From JAAYZH01 sp964479695 (GTDB lineage: Bacteria > Bacillota > Clostridia > Saccharofermentanales > Fastidiosipilaceae): DNA of 38,430 nucleotides. The stretch covers positions 1 through 38,430 of the forward strand of contig CAYZSO010000027.1 in the NCBI GenBank assembly GCA_964479695.1. Reading direction: 5' to 3'. The notes below the pieces were generated by a model. It made no database searches. It had not been told where the DNA came from and worked only from the letters and a program-made list of their open reading frames with translations. Shown piece by piece: positions 17,164 to 25,264 of this stretch. A program made the position numbers and the translations under genes. How positions within the stretch are numbered: position 1 is the stretch's first letter; the number at the start of each line of letters is the position of its first letter.

Positions 17164-18450
17164 CTACCCCAAAAATTCCTGGCCGCCCATCCATTTGCGC
17201 AGGACTTCCGGAATCAGGACGCGGCCATCAGCCTGTTGGTTCTGCTCCAGGATCGCCGGCAGGATGCGTGAAGTCGCAAGGCCCGAAGCATTCAGCGTGT
17301 GCATGAACGCCAGCTTCCCATCCTCCGCTCTGCGATAGCGCATGTTGCCGCGCCTGGCCTGGTAGTCATTTGCGTTCGAGGCGGAGGACACTTCTTTGAA
17401 ATCATCCATCGACGGGATCCACACTTCGATATCCCAAGTTCTGGCCATCGAGGCAGAACAATCTCCCGCGGCCAAAGACGACAGCCGGAAGTGCAAACCT
17501 AAGCCTTCTACGAGCCCACAGGCCTTGCCCACCAGCTCTTCAAAAGCCGCCGGCGAATCTTCCGGAGTTGTGTATTGGAACATTTCAATCTTATTAAACT
17601 GATGCCCGCGAATCATACCGCGCTCTTCCGCTCGGTACGAACCCGCTTCTTTGCGGTAGCAAGGAGAATAGGCAAAAAACTTGCGCGGCAAGTCCTTCTC
17701 CTCCAAAATCTCGTCGCGATAGAGATTGACTAGAGCCGTCTCCGCCGTCGGCAAAATAAACTGACGATTCTTCTCCTCCGTCCCCTCCGGTGCCTCCAGC
17801 CAGAAAACGTCCTCTTTGAATTTCGGAAATTGGCCGGCTGTATACCCCGACGTCTCATTCAGGATATGCGGAACCAGCATCATCTCATAGCCATCACGAA
17901 GGTGCGTCTCAATAAAATAATTCAAGAGAGCCCACTCAAGGCGCGCACCATCGCCGGTGTAAATCCAGAAACCGCTGCCGGAAAGTTTCGCACCGCGAGC
18001 ATAGTCAATCAGCCCCAGGCGCTCAGCTAAGTCAACATGGTGTTGCGCAGGGAAATCGAAGACCGGCCTCGAACCGTAGATCCGTTCAACTTGGTTATTT
18101 TCCTTGCCGCCGGGCCGCACATCGTCAGCCGGCAAGTTCGGCAGCCCAATCAGGAAGTCCGTCTGTTTCGCGTCAAGTGAAGCGACTTCTTCGTCAATCG
18201 CTTTGATTTGGTCCGCCAAGAGCTTCATCTCCGCCAAAACTTCTGTGGTGTCCTCTCCCGCCTTCTTCAGTTGGGGAATCGTGGCGGAGACCTTGTTCCT
18301 GCGGGCTTTCATCTGCTCCACTTCAGTCAGGAGCTGCCGCCTTTTCGTGTCTCCCTCAAGGAAAGAGGTGAAGTCTGCTTCGTACCCTCTTTTAGCCAAA
18401 GCCGCCTTCACATACTCCGGATCACGCCTAATTAACTGAATATCTAACAT
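17164..18450 (-). CDS. serS: Seryl-tRNA synthetase
   Basis: 428 residues, full length for bacterial SerRS. It charges tRNA-Ser with serine in the cytoplasm. The N-terminal MLDIQLIRRDPEYVKAALAK and the following long coiled-coil arm (about residues 30-100) bind tRNA. The class II catalytic core shows motif 2 (FAYSPCYRKEAGSYRAEERG followed by HQFNKIEMF) and motif 3 near the C-terminus (LNASGLATSRILPAILEQNQ). GGAGGAG lies five bases before the ATG. No T-box leader was found in the short upstream gap. Confidence 0.97.
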   Translation of the reverse strand: MLDIQLIRRDPEYVKAALAKRGYEADFTSFLEGDTKRRQLLTEVEQMKARRNKVSATIPQLKKAGEDTTEVLAEMKLLADQIKAIDEEVASLDAKQTDFLIGLPNLPADDVRPGGKENNQVERIYGSRPVFDFPAQHHVDLAERLGLIDYARGAKLSGSGFWIYTGDGARLEWALLNYFIETHLRDGYEMMLVPHILNETSGYTAGQFPKFKEDVFWLEAPEGTEEKNRQFILPTAETALVNLYRDEILEEKDLPRKFFAYSPCYRKEAGSYRAEERGMIRGHQFNKIEMFQYTTPEDSPAAFEELVGKACGLVEGLGLHFRLSSLAAGDCSASMARTWDIEVWIPSMDDFKEVSSASNANDYQARRGNMRYRRAEDGKLAFMHTLNASGLATSRILPAILEQNQQADGRVLIPEVLRKWMGGQEFLG

Positions 18451-18473
18451 AGGATCTCCTCCACAACAAGTTC

Positions 18474-18545
18474 TGTCTAACGGTTCAATCTGCCCAACGG
18501 TTCAATCTGCATAACGGTTCAATCTGTCTAACGGTTCAGATTAAT
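18474..18545. repeat. 17 bp tandem repeat upstream of serS
   Basis: Four copies of aacggttcaatctg plus three variable bases start at 18479, 18496, 18513 and 18530. They lie in the untranslated region just upstream of serS on its sense strand. Confidence 0.9.
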
Positions 18546-18589
18546 GATTCAAATAACCGCATAAACGATTGGTGTCAATCAGTATACCA

Positions 18590-19084
18590 TTACCCGAGGC
18601 CGGGCAAAACGCCCTCTGCCAAGAGGCCCGGGAAATCCTTTTGCCTCATGTATTCATAAGCGACAATCGCAACAGAATTGGACAGGTTGAGCGAGCGGGC
18701 TTCCGGGATCATGGGGATGCGGATCATCCTTTCGGGGTGAGCCAGAAGGAGCGGTTCGGGGAGTCCTTTGGTTTCTTTGCCGAAGAGGATCAACACATCC
18801 TCGGGAAAATCCACAGCCGAATAAATGCGTGAAGATTTTGTCGAGGTATAGAAGATGGAGGAGGCGGCTTTGGCCTGAAGAAGATCTTCGATCTTGTCCC
18901 AAAGAGTCAAATCGCTCAACTGGTACCAATAATCCAAGCCGGCTCGCTTGAGATGGCGATCTGAGAGCGAAAAGCCAAGTTTCCCTACCAAATGCAACTT
19001 CGCACCGACGGCGACGCAGGTGCGAATGATGTTACCTGTATTGGCCGGAATTTCCGGTTCGATGAGTGCGATTTCAAGTGCCAC
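18590..19084 (-). CDS. trmL: tRNA (cytidine/uridine-2'-O-)-methyltransferase, TrmL type
   Basis: 164 residues, typical of TrmL/YibK. It 2'-O-methylates the wobble base 34 of certain leucine tRNAs using S-adenosylmethionine. SPOUT-fold motifs are visible: motif 1 EPEIPANTGNIIRTC, motif 2 LILFGKETKGLP (about residues 98-109), and motif 3 IPMIPEARSLNLSNSVAIVA, which forms the knot. The start codon is GTG 19084 with GGAGG six bases upstream, inside the whiA end; the genes overlap by 11 bases. Confidence 0.93.
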   Translation of the reverse strand: MALEIALIEPEIPANTGNIIRTCVAVGAKLHLVGKLGFSLSDRHLKRAGLDYWYQLSDLTLWDKIEDLLQAKAASSIFYTSTKSSRIYSAVDFPEDVLILFGKETKGLPEPLLLAHPERMIRIPMIPEARSLNLSNSVAIVAYEYMRQKDFPGLLAEGVLPGLG

Positions 19085-20120
19085 GTTTGGCCTCCAAATA
19101 TTGTTTTGCCCAAGTTTCCAACTTGCCCAAGCGGTGAAACATGCCGGATTTTCCGAGTGGCGGGTCCATCACCTCGCCTAATTCGCGGATGGATAAGCCG
19201 GGATTCTCGAGCCGTAGTGTGGCGGCTTGCTGTAAATTTTCGGGCAAATCTGCCAACCCGCCAATCTCCTCCACGTCGCGCAAGAGTTCAATCTGACGCG
19301 CGGATGTGTCGGCGACGCGCTGCAAATTGGCATTGTCGCAATTGACAGCGCGATTCACCATTTCGTTCATATTTTTGCGGACGCGCGTGTCCTCATAATG
19401 CAGCAGCGAGCGATGGGCTCCTATTCCGCCCAGAAGGTCCGCGATGTGGTCGCCGTTTTTGATATAGAGCATGTGATAGGCGCCTTGGTGCTGTCTGATG
19501 GTCTCGATCTCTTCCATGTCAAGTAAATCTTCAAGAAAGGTCATGACAGATTGGCGGCGCAGCGAAAATTCGATCTGGTAGGAGCGCGCGGGATCTGCCA
19601 TGGAACCGGAAGCCAAGAAGAGCGCAGCCAGCGCGACCAGTCGGAGTGGTCTGGTAAACGTAACGGCTTTGCGGTTCAGCATGCCGCGAGAGGCATTGTA
19701 TTGGAGGACATCCAGAAGTTCGCGGCGAACGCGGTGAACCGACATTTCATCCGTGAAGCGAAGGTAGGAGTATGCTTTTTTGCGGCCAAAGGCGCCTTTG
19801 GCCCCCCAAAGACGCTCTGCCTCTGCCTGAATCTTCTCAATGAAGGCTTGTTGCGCGCTCTTAATGGAGATTTCACCCGCCCGAAATTCCCCCGATGCGA
19901 CCAGCGCCACGGCGAGCCAGAGGTTTGTCTCCTCATCACTTGCCACAGTGAGTGACACCAGCTCATCTTTCACTTGTTGGGAAAAACTCAATTCGGTTTT
20001 TATGGGTTCGGTTTTTGTCGGTTCGGTTTTTGCTGGTTCGAAAGAGCTTGGTTCTATTCTCATTTCATTGGAAGAGCTTGGTTCTATTTTCATTTCATGG
20101 GAAGAGTTTGGTTCCGTCAC
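19074..20120 (-). CDS. whiA: WhiA DNA-binding protein with repeat-coded N-terminal extension
   Basis: 348 residues. The conserved protein begins at residue 45 (SFSQQVKDEL) and contains the LAGLIDADG-like middle region (VALAALFLASGSMADP) and the C-terminal helix-turn-helix (LRLENPGLSIRELGEVMDPP). WhiA is a nucleoid-associated regulator linked to division and metabolism in Bacillota. Residues 1-44 are an extension built from two tandem repeats in the DNA (30 bp and 15 bp periods), giving EP-rich sequence such as KTEPTKTEPIKTE. The start GTG 20120 overlaps the rapZ stop as GTGA, a classical coupling arrangement, so the extension is probably translated. Confidence 0.95.
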   Translation of the reverse strand: MTEPNSSHEMKIEPSSSNEMRIEPSSFEPAKTEPTKTEPIKTELSFSQQVKDELVSLTVASDEETNLWLAVALVASGEFRAGEISIKSAQQAFIEKIQAEAERLWGAKGAFGRKKAYSYLRFTDEMSVHRVRRELLDVLQYNASRGMLNRKAVTFTRPLRLVALAALFLASGSMADPARSYQIEFSLRRQSVMTFLEDLLDMEEIETIRQHQGAYHMLYIKNGDHIADLLGGIGAHRSLLHYEDTRVRKNMNEMVNRAVNCDNANLQRVADTSARQIELLRDVEEIGGLADLPENLQQAATLRLENPGLSIRELGEVMDPPLGKSGMFHRLGKLETWAKQYLEAKRGT

Positions 20121-20998
20121 TTCTGTAAGTCCTTTGCAATATCGCGATGTATCAGCGTCACTCGGTAATCATGTTGGCGTAGTCTGTGTGCCAAATCCCC
20201 AGCAAGCAGCACGGAGCGATGACGTCCGCCGGTGCAGCCCACGCCGATCGTCAGAATCGACTTCCCTTCGCGGATGTAGTAGGGCAAAAGAAATAGCAGC
20301 GTATCCACTTGCTTCTCCAGAAACACCCGAGTCTCTGGGAAACTATACACATAATCGCGCACTTCCTGGTCCTGACCCGACAGTTTGCGGAGATCCTCGA
20401 TATAAAATGGATTTGGCAGGAAACGCACATCATACACGATATCGCAGTCTTCGGGAAGACCATATTTGAAACCAAAAGATTCCACGATGACAGAGATTCT
20501 TTGGGTTTCATCATACGTTTCTTCTACGGCTTCGAAGATCAAGCGCCCCAGATCCGCCGGTGTTTGATTATCTGTCATGATGATGAGGTTGGCTCTTTCG
20601 CGGAGCGGTTCAAGGAGTTTCCTCTCTTTTTCGATGCCGGCTAGGAGACCACCTTCTTCGGCCATCGGGTGATTGCGCCTGGTCTGCTTGTAGCGACTGA
20701 GGAGCGTTTCATTAGAGGCATCAAGGAAGATAATTTTATACGTCAGACCTTCTTCATCCAGCTGGCGCAGATTGTCCTCAAGCACGGAGAAAAATTCCGC
20801 TGATCGGCTGTCCACAACTACCGCAAGTCGATCGATGCCTACTCCCTCCCCGTGTCCAGCGAGAGCTAATTTCGTTATCATATCGGCCAAAAGCTGCGGA
20901 GGCAAGTTGTCAATACAAAAGTACCCAATATCTTCCAGATTATTTACGGCTACGGATTTGCCGCTCCCCGACATCCCTGTGAGTATAAGTATTTCCAT
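20117..20998 (-). CDS. rapZ: RNase adapter / nucleotide-binding protein RapZ
   Basis: 293 residues. Walker A GMSGSGKS spans residues 8-15 and RapZ signatures IGYFCIDNLPPQLL, VDSRSAEFF and the C-terminal IGVGCTGGRHRSVLLA are all present. RapZ binds nucleotides and, in enterobacteria, targets the small RNA GlmZ; in Bacillota (YvcJ) its role is linked to competence and cell-wall metabolism. I chose the second of two adjacent ATGs (20998), because GGGGGAAG gives it the better spacing; 21001 is the alternative. It lies in the widespread hprK-murB-rapZ-whiA neighbourhood. Confidence 0.96.
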   Translation of the reverse strand: MEILILTGMSGSGKSVAVNNLEDIGYFCIDNLPPQLLADMITKLALAGHGEGVGIDRLAVVVDSRSAEFFSVLEDNLRQLDEEGLTYKIIFLDASNETLLSRYKQTRRNHPMAEEGGLLAGIEKERKLLEPLRERANLIIMTDNQTPADLGRLIFEAVEETYDETQRISVIVESFGFKYGLPEDCDIVYDVRFLPNPFYIEDLRKLSGQDQEVRDYVYSFPETRVFLEKQVDTLLFLLPYYIREGKSILTIGVGCTGGRHRSVLLAGDLAHRLRQHDYRVTLIHRDIAKDLQK

Positions 20999-21001
20999 CA
21001 T

Positions 21002-21250
21002 CTTCCCCCTTCTTCGGTTGGTGTGTGTGTTTTCTGTTCGTGCTGATTATAGTCGAGTTGCGTTGTTCGTTTAAGTTCTTGTTGAGCTAAGTTAGTCGTT
21101 TTTCGTGTTGATTTCAATTACCCGTTTGTGACTCTTATCGGTCGGAATCACTTATTGGTCAGGATCACTTATGGTGCTTTGCCCATACTTTATAGCATAC
21201 TACGCTTCGTCACATGCTACGCTTCTCAGCATACTATGCTGCGGATACTT
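21002..21250. repeat. Gap between murB and rapZ with small repeats
   Basis: This 249-base gap holds a 17 bp direct repeat (21140-21173, ggtcggaatcacttatt and near copy) and three imperfect copies of gcatactacgctt-like sequence (21189-21235). No gene, terminator or clear promoter was seen. Confidence 0.7.
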
Positions 21251-22420
21251 TTACCATTCTCCAATGAATCGAACCTCAGTCTCCAGGGTAACACCGAAGC
21301 GTTCTTTCACTGTTTTCTGTATATACGTAATCAGGTCGGCAATGTTTTGGGCTGTAGCATCACCGACATTGACAATAAATCCTGCATGCTTGCGTGAAAC
21401 TTCTGCGCCACCAATCCTATATCCCTGCAAACCACTATCCATAATCAGTTTACCGGCATAATATCCTTCAGGACGTTTGAATACTGAGCCACAACTTGGC
21501 ATCTCCAGAGGTTGGGATTTTTCCCTTCGTTGTGTCAAATCCGCAATCGTCTCAGAGATTTCGTCAACATCACCGAGCTTCAGTCGATAACATGTTCCGA
21601 GTACAATTCCACCGATATCTTGGAAAAAACTTCTGCGATAGCCAAACTTTTGTTCGTCCCATGAAGCGGATAGAATCTCTCCTTGATCATTCAGATACCA
21701 AGTGATCGCTGCCACATCTTCAGTTGAGCCGCCGTACGCTCCGGCATTCATATAGAGAGCACCCCCGACAGTACCGGGAATGCCGCAAGCAAACTCCAAG
21801 CCGGTGAGTCCCAGCGAAGAAGCATAAAGAGAAACGTCAATCATGGAGGCGCCGGCTTCGGCAAAATACCAAACATAACCATCCTCATCTGCTTCAGGGG
21901 TGGCTAGAGGGTCTACTTGAAGATTTGCCTCTGAACCTGCCTGAGAACCTGCCTCTGAACCTACAGACAGATTTGCCAAACACATTTGATAGTCATCTAG
22001 GGCAGATGAAACGCTACTAGGCGGCTTTGGCCGAAGACTCCCGGTAGATGCGCCGTCGCTGCTGACCTGCGCAAGACCGCCACCAGACCCAACACCGCCA
22101 CCCCACCCGCGGCTGCTTCCGACAGCGGCCGGCAGCAAACCATGGCGAGAAAATTCGTCGGAAAGGCAGATCACCATGCCGCGAATCCCGCGATCGGCGA
22201 TCAGGAGATTAGAACCCTTACCGATCACGGTAACTGGCAGGCCTTGCCTGGCGCAATCCGAGAGTACGGCTTGCAGCTCAGCCAAATTGCTGGGTTCACA
22301 GAAATAATCAGCCGGCCCCCCGACTTCATAGGTGCAGTGGGCGGCCAGGATCTCCTGTTCTCTTATAAGCACACCTTCGTGTTCCGCAGAAGGAAAAGAA
22401 GAAAAAGAAAGAAAAGTCAC
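21251..22420 (-). CDS. murB: UDP-N-acetylenolpyruvoylglucosamine reductase with internal insertion
   Basis: Reduces UDP-GlcNAc-enolpyruvate to UDP-MurNAc with NADPH and FAD in peptidoglycan synthesis. GTG 22420 is preferred because AGGAG stands seven bases before it; an upstream TTG (22453) is possible. Core motifs: TYEVGGPADYF, FAD-binding GKGSNLL (68-74), GLEFACGIPGTVGGALYMNAGAYGG as two blocks, the catalytic serine in CGSVFK, and the terminal glutamate in ETEVRF. At 389 residues it is about 90 longer than usual. The excess is a low-complexity segment at about residues 92-182 (GWGGGVGSGGG, SEAGSQAGSEA) inserted in the FAD domain between two conserved strands. The insertion contains the iterated 10-mer (22024-22033). 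Confidence 0.94.
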   Translation of the reverse strand: MTFLSFSSFPSAEHEGVLIREQEILAAHCTYEVGGPADYFCEPSNLAELQAVLSDCARQGLPVTVIGKGSNLLIADRGIRGMVICLSDEFSRHGLLPAAVGSSRGWGGGVGSGGGLAQVSSDGASTGSLRPKPPSSVSSALDDYQMCLANLSVGSEAGSQAGSEANLQVDPLATPEADEDGYVWYFAEAGASMIDVSLYASSLGLTGLEFACGIPGTVGGALYMNAGAYGGSTEDVAAITWYLNDQGEILSASWDEQKFGYRRSFFQDIGGIVLGTCYRLKLGDVDEISETIADLTQRREKSQPLEMPSCGSVFKRPEGYYAGKLIMDSGLQGYRIGGAEVSRKHAGFIVNVGDATAQNIADLITYIQKTVKERFGVTLETEVRFIGEW

Positions 22421-22433
22421 CAGTCCTCTCCTC

Positions 22434-23354
22434 TCACGCATTGTTCTTGCCAAAGAGCCGATCCGTCAGCGCTTGGGCGGCATTGTAGCCCATCCGCTTC
22501 TGGCGGAAATTAATCGCGGCAACTTCCACAATAATCGCAAGATTTCGGCCCGGTCTGACGGGAATCGTAATCGAAGGTACTTTGATCCCTAAGATCTCCG
22601 TAAATTCCTCATTGATGCCCAAACGCTCATAGGTTTTCCGCTCATCCCAGAGTTCCAGGTTGATCACAAAATCAATCGAATCTTGCGGTTTCACAGCAGA
22701 AACGCCAAACAACTCTTTCACATCCAAAATGCCCAGACCGCGGATCTCAATCAAATGGCGAATAATTTCTGGCGCCCTGCCCAGAAGCGTCGTGTCCGAA
22801 ACGCGCCTCACTTCAACCAAATCATCCGCAATCAGGCGATGTCCGCGCTTAACAATCTCCATAGCTGTTTCCGATTTACCGACGCCGCTTTCGCCCAAGA
22901 GCAAGAGGCCTTCACCGTAAATTTCAACCAGAACGCCATGAAGCGTCGTCTCCGGCGCAAGCTCAACATTCAAGTATTTAATCAGCGAGCTCATAAACAC
23001 CGAAGTCACCTCCGGCGTCCGCAAGAGCGGAACCGAGTAGCGGTTAGAACACTCAATCATCTCCGGAAATGGCTCATGCTGGCGGGAAATAATCAGGCAC
23101 GGAATCCCTCGACTCAGCAGCTGATCCAGCTTCTGCATTCTTGCCTCAGCCGTCTGAACCTCAAGGTACGCCATTTCCATGTTCCCCAAGAGCTGAATTC
23201 GATCCGCACCAAAGTGGTCATAAGACCCCGAGAGCTGCAGGCCCGGCCTCGTGACATCCGCAACAGAAATCAAAATATCTTCTGTATTTCCAAAGGACGT
23301 CAGTTCCTCCAAGTGAAACTCATCAATTATGTTTTTCAGGCTGACAGATGCCAT
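22434..23354 (-). CDS. hprK: HPr kinase/phosphorylase
   Basis: 306 residues. This bifunctional enzyme phosphorylates and dephosphorylates Ser46 of HPr and so drives carbon catabolite control. Walker A GESGVGKS (about 153-160), the following ADDLVEV and the family signature EIRGLGILDVKELFG are intact, as is the C-terminal PVRPGRNLAIIVEVAA region. GAGG lies eight bases before the ATG. Its presence implies CcpA-type control in this organism, relevant for the sugar operon nearby. The downstream murB start lies within or next to its stop codon. Confidence 0.97.
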   Translation of the reverse strand: MASVSLKNIIDEFHLEELTSFGNTEDILISVADVTRPGLQLSGSYDHFGADRIQLLGNMEMAYLEVQTAEARMQKLDQLLSRGIPCLIISRQHEPFPEMIECSNRYSVPLLRTPEVTSVFMSSLIKYLNVELAPETTLHGVLVEIYGEGLLLLGESGVGKSETAMEIVKRGHRLIADDLVEVRRVSDTTLLGRAPEIIRHLIEIRGLGILDVKELFGVSAVKPQDSIDFVINLELWDERKTYERLGINEEFTEILGIKVPSITIPVRPGRNLAIIVEVAAINFRQKRMGYNAAQALTDRLFGKNNA

Positions 23355-23390
23355 ATCCTAATCCTCAATCCCCATCCTAATCACAATTCT

Positions 23391-23462
23391 CAAGCTTTAG
23401 TCCACGCTCAAGCTTTAGTCCACCCTCAAGCTTTAGTCCACCCTCAAGCTTTAGTCCACGGG
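23391..23462. repeat. 18 bp tandem repeat, four copies
   Basis: Four copies of caagctttagtccacNct start at 23391, 23409, 23427 and 23445. The last copy reaches into the end of the next gene and supplies its final codons and TAA stop (Pro-Val-Asp-stop), so repeat turnover could move that stop. Confidence 0.92.
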
Positions 23463-24503
23463 CTGCGTCGTACTACGAGTGAAATCGCCGAACGGATCCG
23501 GCAAATCTTTCGTACTGCCACCCAATCGATTGATCGATGACAAGATCTCATAATACAAATCTTTGTCAATATCGACCTGATGCTTCTCCACATAAGTTCG
23601 CAAGAGCGGTATCGCGCGCGCCGTTCCGAGGTCCCCCAAGCAAATCGTCGGAATGATTTTGTTATCCAAACGCTTAAAGGCCTTCCTCAAGACAAGGTAC
23701 GCCTCCGCTCTCAGTTCGTCATCAAATTTGGCCAAAGCCGCCACATCCTGCAACAAATAATCCGTCCCATTTGTTCCAGCTCTGCCCTCATCCAACTCTT
23801 TCTCAACCTTCGCGATCAACGTACGGCAAACAGGTTCACCAACAGTCCGCAAGTACGCACTCAAGGCTTCCGCAACTCTCTCATCAGGATTCTCCGTCCC
23901 CAGAAACCAATCCAGCAAAACCGAAGCAAGTTCCATATCCGGCCAAAGCCCCGCCAAAGGCAACAGCTGATTCAGCCGATAAATCTCATGCAGCCTCATA
24001 TCACTATAGTCTCCGACATCTCCGGCATCTTCGGCGTCTCCGGCATCTCCGGCATCTCCGGCATCAGAGTCCGATTCAAAATCCTCCGAATCCACCGCCG
24101 GCTCCACAGAAGGCGAAACCGACGTAATCAGGCCAATGAACTGCTCTCGGCCCGCCTGGGAAATTTCCAATAGATAAGGTTTCACCAGATCATGGAGCGG
24201 GTAATCAGAAACTTCGCTCATCCCCAGAAGGAAACCAATCAAGTTATCCTCTTCCAGCGAATCAAGGTAGTCCGTCAAATTCTTCCCAACCAGAAGGCTA
24301 TGCGGTTGACTGTACCAGTCCGCTTGGGCAGCATCAAAAAGCTTCCTCAGTTCGCGCGCAAAATCATGCTCCGTATTACTCTGCAGATCCTGCTTGTCCA
24401 GCACCTCCGTAAACAAGTCATCAAAGGCCTGATTCACAACATTTGCATAGTCTCTACCTAAGTCTCTGCTCTCTCGCATCAGCTCAACTTTCCTCCCGGA
24501 CAT
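23451..24503 (-). CDS. Unknown protein with Gly-Asp-Ala repeat, upstream of hprK
   Basis: 350 residues from ATG 24503; ATG 24479, with GGAGG 12 bases upstream, is an equally possible start. I do not recognise the family. The sequence is mostly helical and acidic. Its C-terminal part (DDELRAEAYLVLRKAFKRLD and LGTARAIPLLRTYVEKHQ) resembles HEAT-type helical repeats. About residues 146-168 are a low-complexity run, GDAGDAGDAEDAGD, coded by 9 bp DNA repeats (24002-24060). No signal peptide or membrane helix. It is co-directional with hprK and 96 bases upstream of it, so it may be co-transcribed. Two copies of the iterated 10-mer fall in the gene (23730 and 23941). Confidence 0.75.
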   Translation of the reverse strand: MSGRKVELMRESRDLGRDYANVVNQAFDDLFTEVLDKQDLQSNTEHDFARELRKLFDAAQADWYSQPHSLLVGKNLTDYLDSLEEDNLIGFLLGMSEVSDYPLHDLVKPYLLEISQAGREQFIGLITSVSPSVEPAVDSEDFESDSDAGDAGDAGDAEDAGDVGDYSDMRLHEIYRLNQLLPLAGLWPDMELASVLLDWFLGTENPDERVAEALSAYLRTVGEPVCRTLIAKVEKELDEGRAGTNGTDYLLQDVAALAKFDDELRAEAYLVLRKAFKRLDNKIIPTICLGDLGTARAIPLLRTYVEKHQVDIDKDLYYEILSSINRLGGSTKDLPDPFGDFTRSTTQPVD

Positions 24504-24571
24504 TCTCGTTAAGCATTGTAACACTTTGCCCCCCCAATAATCTCGATTAAGGTCACGGAGGTGGCTGGGGG

Positions 24572-24591
24572 GCGGCTTTGGCCAAAGCCGC
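24572..24591. repeat. Perfect palindrome of the iterated motif
   Basis: GCGGCTTTGGCCAAAGCCGC is a perfect 20-base inverted repeat formed by two overlapping copies of the window's iterated motif GCGGCTTTGGCC. It sits in the gap between the divergent unknown gene (24503) and hsp20. It could be a hairpin, a protein site or a methylation target. Confidence 0.9.
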
Positions 24592-24655
24592 AGAACCACT
24601 CTCTCCCCCTCATTCACAAAATATTCATAAAAATGCATAAACTCTTTACAGTAAA

Positions 24656-24672
24656 TGTCAAAGAAGGTCAAA
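24656..24672 (+). promoter_or_regulatory. CtsR-like heat-shock operator of hsp20
   Basis: TGTCAAAGAAGGTCAAA matches the CtsR heptad direct repeat, RGTCAAA-NAN-RGTCAAA, at all but the first base. It lies 74 bases before hsp20. A TATCAT element (24682-24687) just downstream may be the -10, placing the operator over the polymerase site. CtsR represses clp and small heat-shock genes in Bacillota; a ctsR gene is not in this window. Confidence 0.75.
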
Positions 24673-24706
24673 TATGCCTGTTATCATAGTAGTGTACAAA
24701 AAAAGA

Positions 24707-24721
24707 GCCCCACCCAGGGGC
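24707..24721 (+). other. Small hairpin in the hsp20 leader
   Basis: GCCCC-ACCCA-GGGGC forms a five-pair GC stem ending nine bases before the AGGAGG ribosome binding site. It does not cover that site. Confidence 0.5.
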
Positions 24722-24745
24722 AAGATAATTAGGAGGATTTGAGAT

Positions 24746-25264
24746 ATGTATAATTTTTTACCAATGAGTTTTAGTGACAGAAGATGGTTGCGTCAGTACG
24801 ACATGGTGAATCGTATGTTCGATGACCTAAACCAAAGCATGCGCTGCGACGTCCAAGACCTTGGCGATCGCTTCGAACTGAAAATTGATGTTCCCGGCGT
24901 CAAGAAAGAAGACATCCAACTAAACGTCACCGACGACGTCCTCTCCGTCAAAGTCGAAACCAGAACCGACTCCGGCTCCGACTCACCCGAAATCACCGCA
25001 GAAAAAGCCGACGGCTCCGACAGTGCTCAAAGCAACGAGACACTTCCGAGCGACAAGAGAGCTTCAACCGAAGTCTCTAACAGGCAACACCCCTTCATCC
25101 ACAGAGAGCGCAGCTACAGCAGCATGGAACGCCGTTTCGACGTCTCCGAAATCGTATCCGACAAAATCACCGCCGCTTACGAAAATGGCGTCTTAACCTT
25201 GGTTCTCCCCAAGAAGAACCCAACCGCTCCCGAAAAGAACGTCCACACCATCAACATCGACTAA
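24746..25264 (+). CDS. Hsp20 small heat-shock protein with insertion
   Basis: 172 residues; an ATP-independent chaperone that holds unfolding proteins. The alpha-crystallin domain is present in two parts: FELKIDVPGVKKEDIQLNV (43-61) and HRERSYSSMERRF then ITAAYENGVLTLVLPKK (119-157). The C-terminal I-x-I motif (INI, 169-171) needed for oligomer contacts is kept. Between the parts, residues 73-117 are a Ser/Asp/Glu-rich insertion, about 35-45 residues longer than normal at the loop before the RERS strand. AGGAGG stands nine bases before ATG. A CtsR-like operator lies upstream. Confidence 0.95.
   Translation: MYNFLPMSFSDRRWLRQYDMVNRMFDDLNQSMRCDVQDLGDRFELKIDVPGVKKEDIQLNVTDDVLSVKVETRTDSGSDSPEITAEKADGSDSAQSNETLPSDKRASTEVSNRQHPFIHRERSYSSMERRFDVSEIVSDKITAAYENGVLTLVLPKKNPTAPEKNVHTINID

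Noticed and set aside
18451..18589. T-box leader of serS
   Set aside because: The gap is short, filled by a 17 bp repeat, and lacks the T-box sequence and an antiterminator.
22683..23540. 285-codon plus-strand frame opposite hprK
   Set aside because: Antisense shadow of a well-supported gene, with arginine/asparagine-rich sequence and no start signal.
24700..24745. RNA thermometer controlling hsp20
   Set aside because: The only clear hairpin ends before the ribosome binding site and does not pair with it.
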